Of a stretch of 64,000 nt of DNA, positions 1-12,245 are shown piece after piece. A program made the position numbers and the translations under genes. The stretch's first letter is position 1. Every line of letters starts with the position of its first letter. A model generated the notes under the pieces. That model did not search any database. It saw only the letters and a program-made list of their open reading frames with translations, and was not told the DNA's origin. Origin of the DNA: Tenrec ecaudatus (Eukaryota > Chordata > Mammalia > Afrosoricida > Tenrecidae); NCBI RefSeq assembly GCF_050624435.1, contig NC_134535.1:126343731-126407730 (forward strand). Direction: 5' to 3'.

Positions 1-351
1 ACTGCCCCTATCCAGCTGGCATGCCATGTTCGGGGCATTTCCCTGTCAGCCTCAGGGCTCAGAAGCTGTGAATGCTTCGGCCCAAGTTCGGGCGCAAGCG
101 GCTCCACACTTATGCAGGGAAAGCAGTGTTCATTAACAGCGGGCAAGGAGGAGGGACTATCCGCTCTAGACTAAAGTCCAAAGAGCCAGAGAGGGGCAGC
201 TCCCAGGTGTCCGGCCAGGCAGCACAGAATCCACAGCACTTTGTAGAATTCTGTGTCAGTTCCGCCCTCTGAAGCCGGAGATGTAGTCAGCAGAAGCGTC
301 CGTTCCTGAGGGGAGGTCAAGGCAATGTTTTGAGCAGAGCGCTGTGACCCT

Positions 352-540
352 GGAGGCCATGTGGCAGAGTGGTTAAGCTCTTGGCTGCAAACCGAGAAGT
401 CCGCACTTTGAATCCACCGGTCACTCGGCAGGAGGGAGAGATGGCAGTGTGCGATTCCATGAAGATTAAACCTTGGAAACGCTGCTCTGTGCGGTCCCTG
501 TCAGTCAGAGTTGATTCAGCGGCCATGAGTGTGTGCAGTG
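352..540 (+). mobile_element. AfroSINE
   Basis: A tRNA-like head (GTGGCAGAGTGGTTAAGCTC, TTGGCTGCAAACCGAGAAGT, TTTGAATCCACC) is followed by the AfroSINE body (CCTTGGAAACGC, GTCAGAGTTGATTC). Family specific to Afrotheria. Confidence 0.88.
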
Positions 541-728
541 GGAACTTAGCTCAGCCTGGATGCTAGATCGAGGAGAGAAGGTAAAAAAGGATATTCATTA
601 GAAGGCGGGAATCCAAGCAAGAATAATGGTGGATCAGACCAGAGGTCAGCAGGGAAAATGGGAAGAAGTGGTCATAGTATGGATATCATTTGAAAGAAGA
701 GACAAAATAATTTCTTGATGGTGTAGAC

Positions 729-1064
729 CAGTGGTTCTCAACCTTCCTCATGCCACGACCCTTTCAGACAGTTCCTCACGTGGTGGCGACCCCCCAACCG
801 TAAAATTATTTTCTTTGCTACTTCATCACTGTCATTTTGCTACTGTTGTGAATCGTCATGTAAATGGCTGATCTGCAGGATGTATTTTCATGGTTACAAA
901 TTGAACATAATCGAACATCATTAAAGCATAGTGGTCAATCACAAAACAATACATAATTATATATTGTGAAATATTTATGTGTTTTCCGATGGTCTTAGGC
1001 GACCCCTGTGAAAGGGTCGTCCAAGGCCCCAAAGGGGTTGCGACCCACAGGTTGAGAACCGCTG
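729..1064 (+). mobile_element. SPIN-type non-autonomous hAT transposon with perfect target duplication
   Basis: Begins CAGTGGTTCTCAACCTTCCT and ends GGTTGAGAACCGCTG. It is flanked on both sides by the identical 8-mer GTGTAGAC (721-728 and 1065-1072), the target duplication length of hAT elements. The 336-base interior matches my recollection of SPIN_NA, including the ACCCCTGTGAAAGGGTCG segment before the right end. There is no transposase frame. Confidence 0.95.
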
Positions 1065-1072
1065 GTGTAGAC

Positions 1073-1754
1073 CATAATAGAGGAGGGTCGAAAAGGAGAC
1101 CTCACGTGTGGATTGTGATGAGTTGAACAAGCCCCAACTCAGCTATGGTGTGAGAGATTACGAGAGAAGCAGGCTGATGAGCCACATGAGTTCCGTTCAG
1201 GGAATATTAATTTTCAGATGCCTTTTAGACTAGGAACTTCACTTCTGGCGGGATGGAATAGCAGGTGCCAGAAATAAACAAAAGCGATTAAACAATGCTT
1301 TTTCCTTCTCTCTCTCCCTCTCCTTTTTAAAAAAGAACAGACATTTATTTCCTCACAGTTCTCCAGGCTAGATGTCGGCAAACTTTTGAGATGGAAAAGC
1401 CAATCCTGTCCTTCACCATTTAAGGATGATAAAAAAATGTATTTTTACAAGCAAATGATATCACCATTGTCTACATAATATCCTTTAAAATGTTTCTATT
1501 TTACTTCAGAGCCTCGTGTATATTCCAAAAGAACTGCATATAGTGGCTAGCAAGCCAGTTTGCCAACCCCGTCTGCCCGAGACTAACAGTCCAAAGGAGG
1601 TGTGGGCCCGGTGTCTTTCCTCCTTGTCAATACCCCATGGTTCCCAGGTGACTCTTACACCGCTCACAGCGCATCTGTCTGCGTGTTTGTTTGTTTGTTT
1701 GAGGCTTAGATATTGCAGTCTTTATATTTTTTTCTTCTTTGGTTTTTTAACAGT
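1073..1754. other. No gene; unassigned
   Basis: No reading frame or clear repeat was recognised; probably old repeat remains. Confidence 0.4.
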
Positions 1755-2025
1755 TCTATTGATACTCCATCAACGTATCCTACAGTTAATTCAATAGTAC
1801 AATCATGACCACAATCAATTTTAGAACATTTTCTTCTTCCTTGTACTCCTTGTTATGTGTGTGATTATTTTTTTCAATTGTGGCAGGCATTTTCGCATTC
1901 AACAACTTCAGCATGTGTAATTCAGTGCCATTGACTATACTCTTTGTATCGTACAACCGTTACTGATAGCCCTCTCCAAATGGTCCCACCACCGTGAGCA
2001 TGAACTCAGTGCCCACTGAGTCTCA
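1755..2025 (-). mobile_element. Old LINE-1-like 3' fragment
   Basis: GATACTCCATCAACGTATCC, GTACAATCATGACCACAATC and GAACATTTTCTTCTTCCTTG parallel 39600-39690. Diverged. Confidence 0.55.
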
Positions 2026-2039
2026 CAATATTCTTCAAG

Positions 2040-2800
2040 ACACTAGACAGCAGTAACAAAGGACAGTGGCCTCTGAGAGACTAAGTTCCACGTTGCCTCA
2101 GTGGCCTGCTTTGAGAGAATGTCCAAGCTGAGGCACTGAAAGGAGAAACCTACACGGAGCACAGTGGACTTGAGGGAAAGGCCAAAACTCCAAAAGATTT
2201 CACAAGACTGAGATGGGAGACCTACGCAGATGGAAAATTCCAGAAGTCGACTGAAAATTCCCTTAAGTATTCAGCAAAGTATTGGTCAACACTTGTGTAT
2301 GAAGAAACTACCCAAGAGTGGAGGGGGGGAACAAAACAAAACAAAAAAACCCATGAGATTACTAGAGGAATGCATACCATGAGCTCACCAAGACCGCACA
2401 GAGCCTGATCCATCATGGACTAGGAAACATCAACTCCTGGGCCATTGGGTGGCTACAGAGAAGGGCCTTGCTTCAGAGTGGGCATAACCAGTTCTAGGTG
2501 CAACATTGCTCTGTTCCCATCCAACAGCCTTTTAAAACAAGACTCAAAAGAATCAAATTGCTTCCAACAACTTACTGAATCGCAGAACAAAGCTCAGCAA
2601 TATTTATAGAATCACAAAAATAACCAGCACCCAGCAAGATCAAAATATGGCATTCAATCAAAAACATGAGGCAAAGAAGCTGGAAAATATGACCACAATG
2701 AGGAGAAAATTGATCAAAATTCAGTTAAGGCTGACATAGAATTAGAAGACTAGCACATTAAAACAAGCATCATACATGCATTCTGTGTGTTCATCAGAGA
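2040..2800 (+). mobile_element. Ancient LINE-1 5' region-like fragment
   Basis: Sequence such as AGCACCCAGCAAGATCAAAA, TGAGGAGAAAATTGATCAAA, GAATTAGAAGACTAGCACAT and TTAAAACAAGCATCAT resembles the 5' UTR of old mammalian L1M elements, by recall only. Confidence 0.5.
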
Positions 2801-3779
2801 CCCAAGGTGAGATGCTGATAGGCTGTTTGGTATACAAATTTGGAGTTGAGGGAATTGGAGTTGACATTTAAATTTGTAGTAAGGAAAGAGGTCCAAACTG
2901 AAAATAAACTGGTGGTCATTTGTAGATTTAAATAATATCTAAAGCCACAAACTTGGGGGAGGCTACGAAGGGTGTGAACTTGGGTAGAAAGAAGACAGGA
3001 CTATGCTCTGACCATCCGGGAACAGGACGAATCCGCAAGGAAGCACAGGCAGTAAACCTGGAAAGCTTAGTATTTCAGGAGCCAAGGACAAAAATACATC
3101 AAAGAAGAGAAGTGACCAATGTCGTGTAAGTCAAGATGAGGTGAGAATCATACCAAGGTGGCCCCGAAAGGCATATTTTGGTGGAATGAAAAGGGCAAAA
3201 GTCAAACCGGAGTGGTAGAAAGAATGGGAACTAGAAACAGAAAGCATGACCACTTGTTTTGTTTTCTGTGAAAGGAAACTAAAAAGTGGGGCAAGCGGTT
3301 GGGAGTATGCATTCGAGAGCTTTTTAAGATTAGAGAACGGACATGTTTGTATCCAGATGGGAATTACACAATGTTAAAAGCTAAAAAGAAAAAAGTAAAA
3401 AAGAAACCAAATTGCCATCAAGATGATTTCAACTCATAGCAGTCATACACAAAAAGGCAAATGCTAACCATGGCCAGTTAGGTGGGGAGGTAGTGTGGAC
3501 TCGATTGAGAACATGGATGGTTGTTCATGGTGACAAGCAGGCTGGAGAGACTAAGGGATCAGAAGCTGGTGTTCCAGTAGCTGGTGAATAGGCTGTTGGA
3601 TCTATAACCATATGTAAAAGGTCTCGTTCTTTGTTTGTGTTGGTGAGATGGAAGATAGGTCATTGCTGACTGAAGCTCGAGAAGGGGCTGGGGGCTGAAG
3701 GAAAGAAGACAGAATTAAATAGTCATGTAGGAGAACGAGAGCGAGAATGGCCTAAAACGCCTTTTTGATTGCCTGAAAT
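2801..3779. other. No gene; unassigned
   Basis: A-rich sequence without a supported feature apart from a short CAACTCATAGCAGTC fragment near 3430 that resembles an inverted SINE tail. Confidence 0.4.
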
Positions 3780-3931
3780 TGGTGGTGCCGTGGATTAAGG
3801 ATTGGAATGTCAAAACGACGTCCGTGGTTCAAACTCACCAGCCATTCCTTAGGAGAAAAATGCCTGCTCCCAGGAAGAGTCAGCCTCTCAGAAGCCCTAA
3901 GACGCAATTCTACTCTGCTTTATGGGGGCGC
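3780..3931 (+). mobile_element. AfroSINE, first of a head-to-tail pair
   Basis: Head GGTGGTGCCGTGGATTAAGG and GTGGTTCAAACTCACCAGCC, then CAATTCTACTCTGC. Diverged. A second copy begins directly after it. Confidence 0.75.
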
Positions 3932-4150
3932 TGAGGAGCTCTGGTGGCATAACAGTTATGCGCTGTAATGTGAATCACAAGGTCAGCAGTTAAAAGCCAC
4001 CAACCACTCCACACGGAAAAGATGAGGCTTTCTACTCCCTTAAAGAGTTAGTCTTGGAAATCCATATGGGGCCGCCGTACCTTGTCCTGTCGGGTCACTG
4101 AGAGTTGGATCAATTCAGTGGCGGTGTGCTTGGAGTTTGAGTTTGGTTGG
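3932..4150 (+). mobile_element. AfroSINE, second of a head-to-tail pair
   Basis: AGGAGCTCTGGTGGCATAAC starts a fresh copy. It continues with GAAAAGATGAGGCTTTCTAC, GGGGCCGCCGTACC and GTCACTGAGAGTTGG. Confidence 0.8.
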
Positions 4151-4502
4151 GAGGAAGACTCCATGAATGACTCGATGGTAGTTGAGTTTTCCTTGGGTTA
4201 TGGATGGAATAAACGCAATGAGTGGGTTTGGTTTGGGTGTGAGAGGAGGATGAAGGATTCAGTAGAGGGTCAGGGCCCTTAGTAAAAAAGTGAGACATTT
4301 CTGTTCTCAGTTATTATCAGCTGCATCAATACAACTACTTGGAAGGCAGAGTTTGATTTTTACCAGGAGAGTTTGTTTAAACTAAAGTGTACGCAAGAGA
4401 GTTGCTATACGGAATTTAAATTAGGAAAAGAAGAGATGGAGTAAAGGGGGCAAGAGAGGATGATGGACAACAAACATACAGTAAAGTGATTACAGTGAAC
4501 TG

Positions 4503-4975
4503 TGTTAGTTCGGGTAGACTAGAGAAACAAATTCATTGACACTCGTGTTTAAGAGCGAGTTTTATATAAAAGAGCAATTGTATATTGAGAAAACATCCCA
4601 GCCCAGTCTGGATCAAGGCCATAATTCCAATATTAGTCTATATGTCAATACTAGTCCATAAACTCCTCTTTAGACTCATGTAGCACATGCAATGGTGCTG
4701 AAAGCAGGAAGATCACAGGCCAGTGGGTGAAAGTCTGGCGGGGCTCTCCACGTGGTTCCTCCAGCTCCAGGGCTCTGGCTGCCATCGACATAGCTTCATC
4801 TGCCTTGTCAACAGAATGTGAAGCAGAGTACGTGTGTCCCACCTTCAGGGAGTTCCCAGAATCCTCCTGTTGGTAGTTCCCAGAATCCTCCTGGTGGATC
4901 ACTTCGTGATCTGATTGACAGGCAAGACTCCACCCCTTCACTCAACTTGACAGATTATGTAACTGCCACGTGAAC
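4503..4975 (-). repeat. Interspersed repeat ending in TCTAG/CTAGA terminus
   Basis: Plus strand runs from TGTTAGTTCGGGTAGACTAG and AGAAACAAATTC to TTGACAGATTATGTAACTGC. It shares ends with copies at 48948-49392 and, inverted, 12520-13062. Family name not recognised. It contains a local duplication of AGTTCCCAGAATCCTCCTG (4850-4895). Confidence 0.65.
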
Positions 4976-4984
4976 TAAGTTTTT

Positions 4985-5215
4985 TTTTTAACATTGATTG
5001 TGAATTAGGTGAAGTTTTATGGAGCAGATCATGAATTTCACATTCAATAAATCATTCATACACCTTGAATGATGTCAACTCATCTATTTCCATCCCCTCA
5101 GTGTGTCATTGCTTCTTCTACTTCCTCCTTGTGTTTCCGGTTTCCATTTCTCCTTTTCTAACCCTCTGACCTTGGGTAAATACTGCCCTTTTTATCTTAA
5201 CTGACTGATTATTAT
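4985..5215 (-). mobile_element. Old LINE-1-like 3' fragment
   Basis: GTGAATTAGGTGAAGTTTTA and GATCATGAATTTCACATTC followed by pyrimidine-rich CTTCTACTTCCTCCTTGTG, like 46790-47060. Confidence 0.45.
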
Positions 5216-6189
5216 TCTAATACAGGGGTGAGTTCGGCTCCAGATTTGAAGGGTTGCGAAGGGCCATAGTCTTTGGGGTTCTACCAATCTCTATCTGGCC
5301 AGTAAGCCTGCACTCTCCTGTGACTTGAGGCCTTCATCCCACAGTCTCTCCAGGATCTTCTACTGTCATCCTTTTCAGAGTAGCTGGTAGTGCAACTGGA
5401 CTCCATCTAGTTATTCTAGCCTCAGAGTTGACAGGACTAATGTGTACATGGCCAAGGACCAGGCAAGCAGACTTACAAGGACTCAAGGCCACCAAGATGA
5501 ACTAAGCCAACTCGACAAACTATTGACAACCATCTCTGCATTAATTTTCGTCCCACGGAGAGGACCTCCCACCTACCCCAACGTCCCCAGCAAAGAGAGA
5601 GCTGCTTAATTTTCTCCAAAGTCTTTCTCGGGGTTTTCTGTTCGTTTGAGTCAGCTCTTCGCCGAGCGCACCACCTCCGCGAGGCTCTGGGAGCCTGCCA
5701 GGTTCTCTTGCATCTTCCATCGCCACTCAGCCCTTCCGAGCTGCCTGAGAGCGCTGGCCTACAGGAACCCCAGATTCTGTTCAACCTCTGTCCTGAGTCT
5801 CCCCTCCACTAATCCTCAGGCTCTTCTTTCTTTCTTTTGTCACCAATTTATAACCATCCTCTTTGCTCCCGTTAGAAACTTTAGGGCCTTCTTTTTTTCT
5901 GCCTAAGAGAAATCAAGAAGCATTTTCATTTTGCCGAAACCCAGAAAACCCGCGCATATCATGCCCAAAGTATTCAGAACTCAGACCCCCCTACCACCAA
6001 AAAGATGAAACGATTTGCGCCCAGGCTAAGCATGGGGGAGACACAGGCTACAAACCCCCTGTTTGAAGGGTAACAGCGCTTTCTTGTCATCAGATCCATT
6101 TGACTGGCGGCAATCCCCTGTGTGTCAGAATAGAACTGCTCCATGGCATGTTCTCGCCTCTAAGATTTATGAAAGCAGATCGCCAGGCC
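5216..6189. other. No gene; unassigned
   Basis: Moderately GC-rich at 5540-5760 with short frames on both strands, none recognised. Around 5930-5990, GCCCAAAGTATTCAGAACTC resembles 27245-27265, hinting at a shared repeat. Confidence 0.35.
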
Positions 6190-8676
6190 TTTCTCTTTTT
6201 TAAATCATTTTATTGGGGCTCATACAACTCTCAGCACAATCCACACATACATGCATTGAGTAAAGCACCCTTATACATTCGCTGCCCTCGTCATTCTCAA
6301 AATTCACCTTCCGCTTGGGTTCCTGGAATCAGCTCATTTTCCTTTGTTCCCTCCTCCTCCCTCCCCGCTCCCCCTCCCTCATGAACTCTTAATAATTTAT
6401 AAATTATTATTTTTATCTTATCTTACACTGCCCGGCATCTCCCTTCACCCACTTTCCTGTTGCCCATCCCCCAGAGAGGAGGTTACACATAGATCCCCGA
6501 AATCGGTTCTCCCTTTCTACACCCCCTTCCCTCCCAGTGTCACCACTCCCACCGCTGGTCCTGAGGGGTTCATCTGTCCTAGATTCCCTGAGTTTCCAGA
6601 TCCCAGCTGTACCGCTGTGCATCCTCTGGGCTAACCAGGTTTGCAAGGTAGAATTGGGATCATGATAGTTGGGGGGAGGAAGCGTTTAAGAACTAGAGGA
6701 AGGTTGTAAGTGTCACTGTTGCTACACTGAACCCTGAGTGACTCATCTCCTCCCCACTACCCCTCTATAAGGGATGTCCAGTTGTCTACAGATGGGCATT
6801 GGGTCCCCATCACGCACTCCCCTCATTCACGGTGATATGATTCTTTTCCCCGCCTTTGTTGTTTGAAACCTGGTCCCCTCTGTCCTGCATGATCACACAT
6901 ATTGGTGTGCTGCTTCCATGTGGGCTTTGTTGCTTCTGGGCTAGATGGCCGCTTGTTTACTTTCAAGCCTTTACGTCCCCAGACACTATATCTCTCAATA
7001 GCCGGGCACCATCAGCCTTCTTCAGTACACTTGCTTATGCACACCTTCGTCTTCAGTGTTTATGTGGGGAAGGTGATCACACAATGATGGTTTTTGTTTT
7101 TTGGTGTCTGCTACCTGATCCCTTCAACACCTAGTGTTCACTTAGGCTTGTGTGCTTTTCTGTGGGCTTTGTTGCTTCCGAGCTAGATGGTCGCTTGTTT
7201 GCCTTCAAACCTTTACGACCCCAGATGCTATATCTTTTTGATAGCCGGGCACCATCAGCTTTCTTCACCATGTTTGCTTATGCACATGTCTGTCTTCAGC
7301 GATCATGTCGGGAAGGTGGGTCTCATGGAATCACCGTTTAGCTGAGCAAGGTGCTCTTGTATTGAGGGAATGCACACGAGGAGGCCCAATGTCCACCTAC
7401 TACCCTACTACTGAACCTATAAATGTATGTACATAGGTCTATTTCCTCCATAATCATAAATATATTTACATATGTACATGTTTGTATTTAGGCTTCTATG
7501 TATGCCCTTTGCTTCCTACTCCTTCCCTCTATTTCCTTACACTTTCCTCCTGTCCCACTACCATGTTCAGCCTTCATTCTGGTTTCAGTAATTCCTCTCA
7601 GTTACCTTGCCCTTGGTTAATCCCTACCAGTCCTCCCATCCCCTCCCTGGCACTGGCTTTGAACCACTGTTGTTCCCTTGTCCCTGGGTTGGCCAACACC
7701 TCCTCCCTTCCCCTCCCTCCCACACTCTCATGTCCCACCGGCACTGTTGATCCCGTTATTTTCTTCTCACATTGTTTGTCCAGCCTATCTTATCTAGGTG
7801 GACCTGCAGATACAGTAATATGTGCATACAAATGCAGATGGTTTTGACAGCACCGAGGTGGCACATAAGAACATGGCTTCGACAGCAGCAACACCGACAC
7901 ACTAACAAACAAAAAAGCCACTGACATACAAAATTTAAAAGAAGAGAAAAAAAGAAAAAACAAAAAGACAGCAAAAAAAAAAAAAACACCCTGTTAGTAG
8001 TTCGAGGTCTGTTCGTTGACCTTTAGGAGTGTTTTTTGGGCAAGTCTGATGGGATGCCATGTCCTGGTCCCAAAGTCCATCCTTTATACTCCCTCGGGAC
8101 CTCTTTGCTCTGCTTCCCCTGCCTCTCCATTGCACACCCCCAGTGTTTGCCTCAGTGTGTGTGGGGGGAGGGGGGCAGCTCAGTCACACATCCCCCACTG
8201 TCTCCGGTGCTGGGCCATGGGTCAGTGCAGGATGTCGCATCTCGCTGTGGGGCCGGCTGTATGCTCCTCTCTGTACAATGGGCCCTTCGAGCCGGGCTAT
8301 CGTCCTCTGAGCTTGGTGGGCCCAGGTGTGTTGCGGTCCGTTCTTCCTCCTTCCTTTGCTTCAGCTTCCTTCTGGGAGTGGTGTGGTAGGTCAGTTCCTT
8401 TCCCACACCAGACGATCTATTTTCATTTTCTGTGGTACTCCCATCGATGGTGGGGGTCGGGCTAATTCTGGTTGGGACCGGCTTATGGTCCAGTCTCTGT
8501 GGATTCCTCCGCACTTTACGTTGCCCTCCTGGTTTGGCGTCTCATGGTGGGGTCCGTATGCCTGTTCCAGTTCTGTGGGGACACAACCAACACTCTCCCC
8601 CTGGGTGGGTTAGTGCCCTGTTCCCCCCATGCCATCCATTCGGTTTCTCCCCACCCCGGCCAGGCCTTTCTCCTGA
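6190..8676 (-). mobile_element. Tenrec-type LINE-1-like long 3' region
   Basis: On the minus strand it ends in the family terminus TGGATTGTG…GAGTTGTATGAGCCCCAATAAAATG (here in a diverged form near 6190-6260), with an A-rich tail. About 2.4 kb of shared non-coding sequence lies upstream of the terminus. Purine-rich blocks and the AATAAA end resemble LINE-1 3' UTRs. It is cut at 8676 by an LTR insertion. No coding frame of LINE-1 ORF2 is visible. Confidence 0.7.
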
Positions 8677-9150
8677 GGCGTGGGATCCAGCCCCACATCT
8701 GGATGGGTCCTAAGGGGTAAATTAAAGAGACACGAGACAAGGCATGCAGGGCTCGCCTCTCCCAGTGAAGACCAGCGCCAGAATGAGGCCGTGATGTATT
8801 CTCTCGCACACACTTAACAGGAAAGGGTTGTATTAGAAGCATACAAGTAACATGGGGGGGGGATAAGCTAGGGGTACACACACAATAGGAAATGGGAGAT
8901 GCCGAGGCACACAGGTGACAGGAAGGTACATAGGTAACAAGATGGGTGGATTCTAGAGTCAAGATGGCAGCCTAACCTTGGGCTGGCTTGACCTTAGGGG
9001 TCTTTGAGCTCCTCTCCAGGGGAGCAATCTTATCAGAAGGGAGTGGGCCCTACTTAGGGTGGAACTGACAATAGGGTCTGATTGCTTTCCATGGCAGACT
9101 GTTTTCAGCCAAGCAGCCTTCAAGCATGTGTGGTAGCAGCCATGGGCCTG

Positions 9151-9695
9151 TGTTAGGTTTCTGTGGTGGTTTACTTCAGTTCTTGCTTCTCGACGCGGAA
9201 AGAATTCACACAGCAGAAGCACTTTGTAACTCCAAGTGACTTGTACGAGACAAAGAAAAGTTTCAAATATTACAGTGTCAGAAAGTACCCGTTGTTCCCT
9301 GAAAGCGTGCAGGGCCACATGGCGGGACCATGGGAAAGTTTGCAACAGAAAACGACCTTTGGGAGAGAGCGTGGAAAAGCACGTGGAAGGAATGCCGGAT
9401 CAGGAGTGCGGAACCCGCGTGTGGAGCCAAGAGCAGGAAACCCTGAGAGTGAGTGGGCTGGAAGCAGCAGGAGGAACCACACGCTCCACTTGCAGAGCGC
9501 ACGGGAACGAGGGGCAGAAGAGGCACGGCCTGCGTTTACACCCTCCCAGCCCACTGGTGGAGCGTATGGCCAACCTGTTGACTAAGTGTAGGCATACCTG
9601 TGTGATGATGTCATGTCACTGGTGCCTAGCATTGTGTGTGGGCCCAGGTTGGATTTTCCCTGGGTGTCTAATTAGTGTGCCTGATTTCTTTCCAA
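9151..9695 (-). mobile_element. LTR fossil (family 2), nested in LTR family 1
   Basis: TGTTAGGTTTCTGTGG and GCGGAAAGAATTCACACAGC are the inverted right end of the LTR at 51127-51513. The far end is unclear because it abuts another insertion. Non-coding and broken. Confidence 0.55.
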
Positions 9696-9699
9696 CCCC

Positions 9700-9970
9700 T
9701 TTTTAAATCATTTTACTGGGGGCTCAGACAATTCTTATCACTATCCATACATACATCAATTGTGTCCAGCACATTCGTACATCTTTTGCCATCATCATTC
9801 TCAAAACACCCACTTTCTACTTGAGCCCTTGGCATCAACTCCTCATTTTCCCCTCCCTCTCCGTTCCCCACTCCCCCCTGAACCCTTGATAATTTGTAAA
9901 GTATTATTATTTTGCCATATCTCACACCATCCGATGTCTCCCTCACCCACTTCTCAGCCGTCTGGCTAAT
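9700..9970 (-). mobile_element. Tenrec-type LINE-1-like 3' end inside LTR sequence
   Basis: TTTTTAAATCATTTTACTGG then GGGCTCAGACAATTCTTATC, the inverted terminus of the same family, 270 bases long. It is nested in the LTR-derived block 8677-10252. Confidence 0.78.
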
Positions 9971-10505
9971 TTTTGCTAGGGCAGGCATTCAGGAAGACAA
10001 TCCCCTTTATCCCTGACCTAGGGACCTGTCACTTGCAAGCATTTTAAGATTGGCATTATTACAAGGGGGTCAGGGTGAGGGGTGGGACATCGTAGGGAGT
10101 AACTTTTACTTGGGAGAATGTGAGTGGGACACATCGCCAAGCCACGAACATGAAGGTCTCCCTCCACAGGAGTCCCGGCCTCCCAGACTCCTGAACATAT
10201 GAACGTAGAGAATTTGACTGCATGCATTCTCTTCCCGGGTCGGTTTCCCACACTGAGATGTCACTGGATGGGTCTGAACCATCAATATTTAGGTCCGTAG
10301 CGAAGCATAAACTATTTGCCTCTCCCAGGAACCTTTAGACAGGACACATGGCTCACATTAGAACTAGTTCCTGACTGCAGGGGCTAGTCTTCCGTCTCTG
10401 ATATTCCTTAGTGTGAAGCCAGAGGCAGGTGATTGAACATGGAACCTGTGGCCCCAGGAGACAAGTCCCCCCAATAGGGTATTCTCCTTTCAAGACTGTG
10501 CTTGA

Positions 10506-10840
<335 letters not shown>

Positions 10841-11868
10841 TGTGCTTAAGTTTCCCACTGTGGTCCCTGGTGGCTCCGCCTAATCCCCCCAACCCCACCC
10901 AGTTTGATGCTCAGGCTCCTCTCTCTCTGGCCCCAGCGTGAGTGAGCACACTTGAAAAATACTGTTTCTCTTTCAAGGGTTTGCTCTCTTAAACTGAGAG
11001 AGGACCTTACAACGAGAACGGTGTGTCTGTACGCAGATGCCATGAGAGAGAGCCACGTGATGATAGGCGTGTGATGATAGGTGCGTGATGATAGGCGCGC
11101 TCTTGATCTTGGTTACATCAGTCCACACACACGACAAGATGGCACCAAACTCTATGAGGAGGCTTCACAGTCTCCGTGGGGGGGAAATACACGATCTTTT
11201 TTTAAAATACAGACCTGATTATTAAGACATAAACAAGACATGGACAAATCATCTGGATGAGTCGGCCAACGTGAGGTGAACAATCTAATTACCACTTAGT
11301 TCCACTTTCCACGAACATTTTGAAGCCCCTGCTACGTCCCCATTGACCTCGTGTCAATGTCTTGGTTTTGGGTTTGTAGTCCACGAGGGGTTCCCGGCCA
11401 CATACGGTAGAAACCCTGTGCAGTCGGTCTCCTGTGCTCCCATGAGGCTGCCGGGAGTCAGGGCTCACGCACAGGCAACGGGCCACAGCAGAGTTCATGA
11501 GATGTGACCATTGGGGGACCAAGGAGCGGGCACTGCCTATGAACCTTTCTGTGCATCTATGTTCCTAAAGAAAAAGATTTCTTCTCACATCATAAAATAT
11601 ATTAGTGGAGAGCTCATGGATTTGATCAAAATTAAATTTTTCTCATAATCAAAGTTTTCTCATATTTTCAGATTTTTGTTTAAAAAAAACAAACAGGAAA
11701 ATCACACAATGTCACATTTCCACAGAATTTTTTTTATTCTAAGAATCCCCAAAACAGCAATTTAGAGAGTTCCAAAATCATCTCTTCTGTCTAGAAACCA
11801 GTTTCAACTAGGTTTCATATCTTCAAGTTCTCTTCACTGGTGAGCACCATGTTCTCTGCCTGGCCTAA

Positions 11869-11903
<35 letters not shown>

Positions 11904-12063
11904 CTCTCTTTCTTTTATTTGGCTTTTACAGAAATTTATTCTCTCACGGTTTAGGAAGTTAGAAGTTCAAGTTCAGGGTGCAAATTTTAGGAGAAGGCCC
12001 ACATTCAGACACATATTTCAAGGGACACCATTCACTCCATTACAGTAAGATAGACCTTTTTTA
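10841..12063. other. No gene; unassigned
   Basis: Contains a three-fold 14-16 base tandem (CGTGATGATAGG type, about 11055-11097) and the AC run at 11871. Nothing else was identified. Confidence 0.4.
11871..11902. repeat. (AC)n microsatellite
   Basis: An uninterrupted run of 16 CA units. Confidence 0.98.
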
Positions 12064-12245
12064 ACCGAAGGAAGTGCTAGTGGTGTCGTGGGTCACTGGC
12101 TGTGCTGGTTAATCACACGGAGGTGGGGCCCACCAGGGACTCTGCGTGAGAAAGATGAGATAAAAAATGTCAGCCGCAGAAACCCGAAAGGACACTTCTA
12201 CTCTGCCCTGTAGGGTTGCTATCAGTTTGAATTGGCATGTTGGCA
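12064..12245 (+). mobile_element. AfroSINE
   Basis: Contains GTGTCGTGGGTCACTGGCTG, GAGAAAGATGAGAT, ACTTCTACTCTGCCCTGTAG and GGTTGCTATCAGTTTGAATT in family order. Confidence 0.8.

Larger units (their letters stand above)
8677..10252 (+). mobile_element. Solo-LTR-like fossil (family 1) enlarged by nested insertions
   Basis: Collinear in segments with the LTR at 50520-51074: GGGGTAAATTAAAGAGACA, GGTCTTTGAGCTCCTCTCC, GGCATTATTACAAGGGGG and a CCCACA right end. Flanked by CTGA (8673-8676 and 10253-10256), a 4-bp duplication as class I endogenous retroviruses make. Inside it lie a reversed copy of LTR family 2 (from 9151) and a LINE-1-like 3' end (9700-9970). No viral genes were seen. Broken and old. 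Confidence 0.65.

Noticed and set aside
352-430. Possible tRNA gene (GTGGTTAAGC and TTGAATCC motifs)
   Set aside because: The tRNA-like head continues into an AfroSINE body and shows degraded promoter boxes, so it is a SINE rather than a functional tRNA.
5473-5784. A 103-codon minus-strand frame near 5.6 kb
   Set aside because: Unrecognised protein, overlapping frames on both strands, and a moderate GC content that makes chance open frames likely.
8152-8514. A 120-codon minus-strand frame
   Set aside because: It lies inside the repeated LINE-1-like 3' region and is not recognised as any protein. Related copies do not obviously keep it open.
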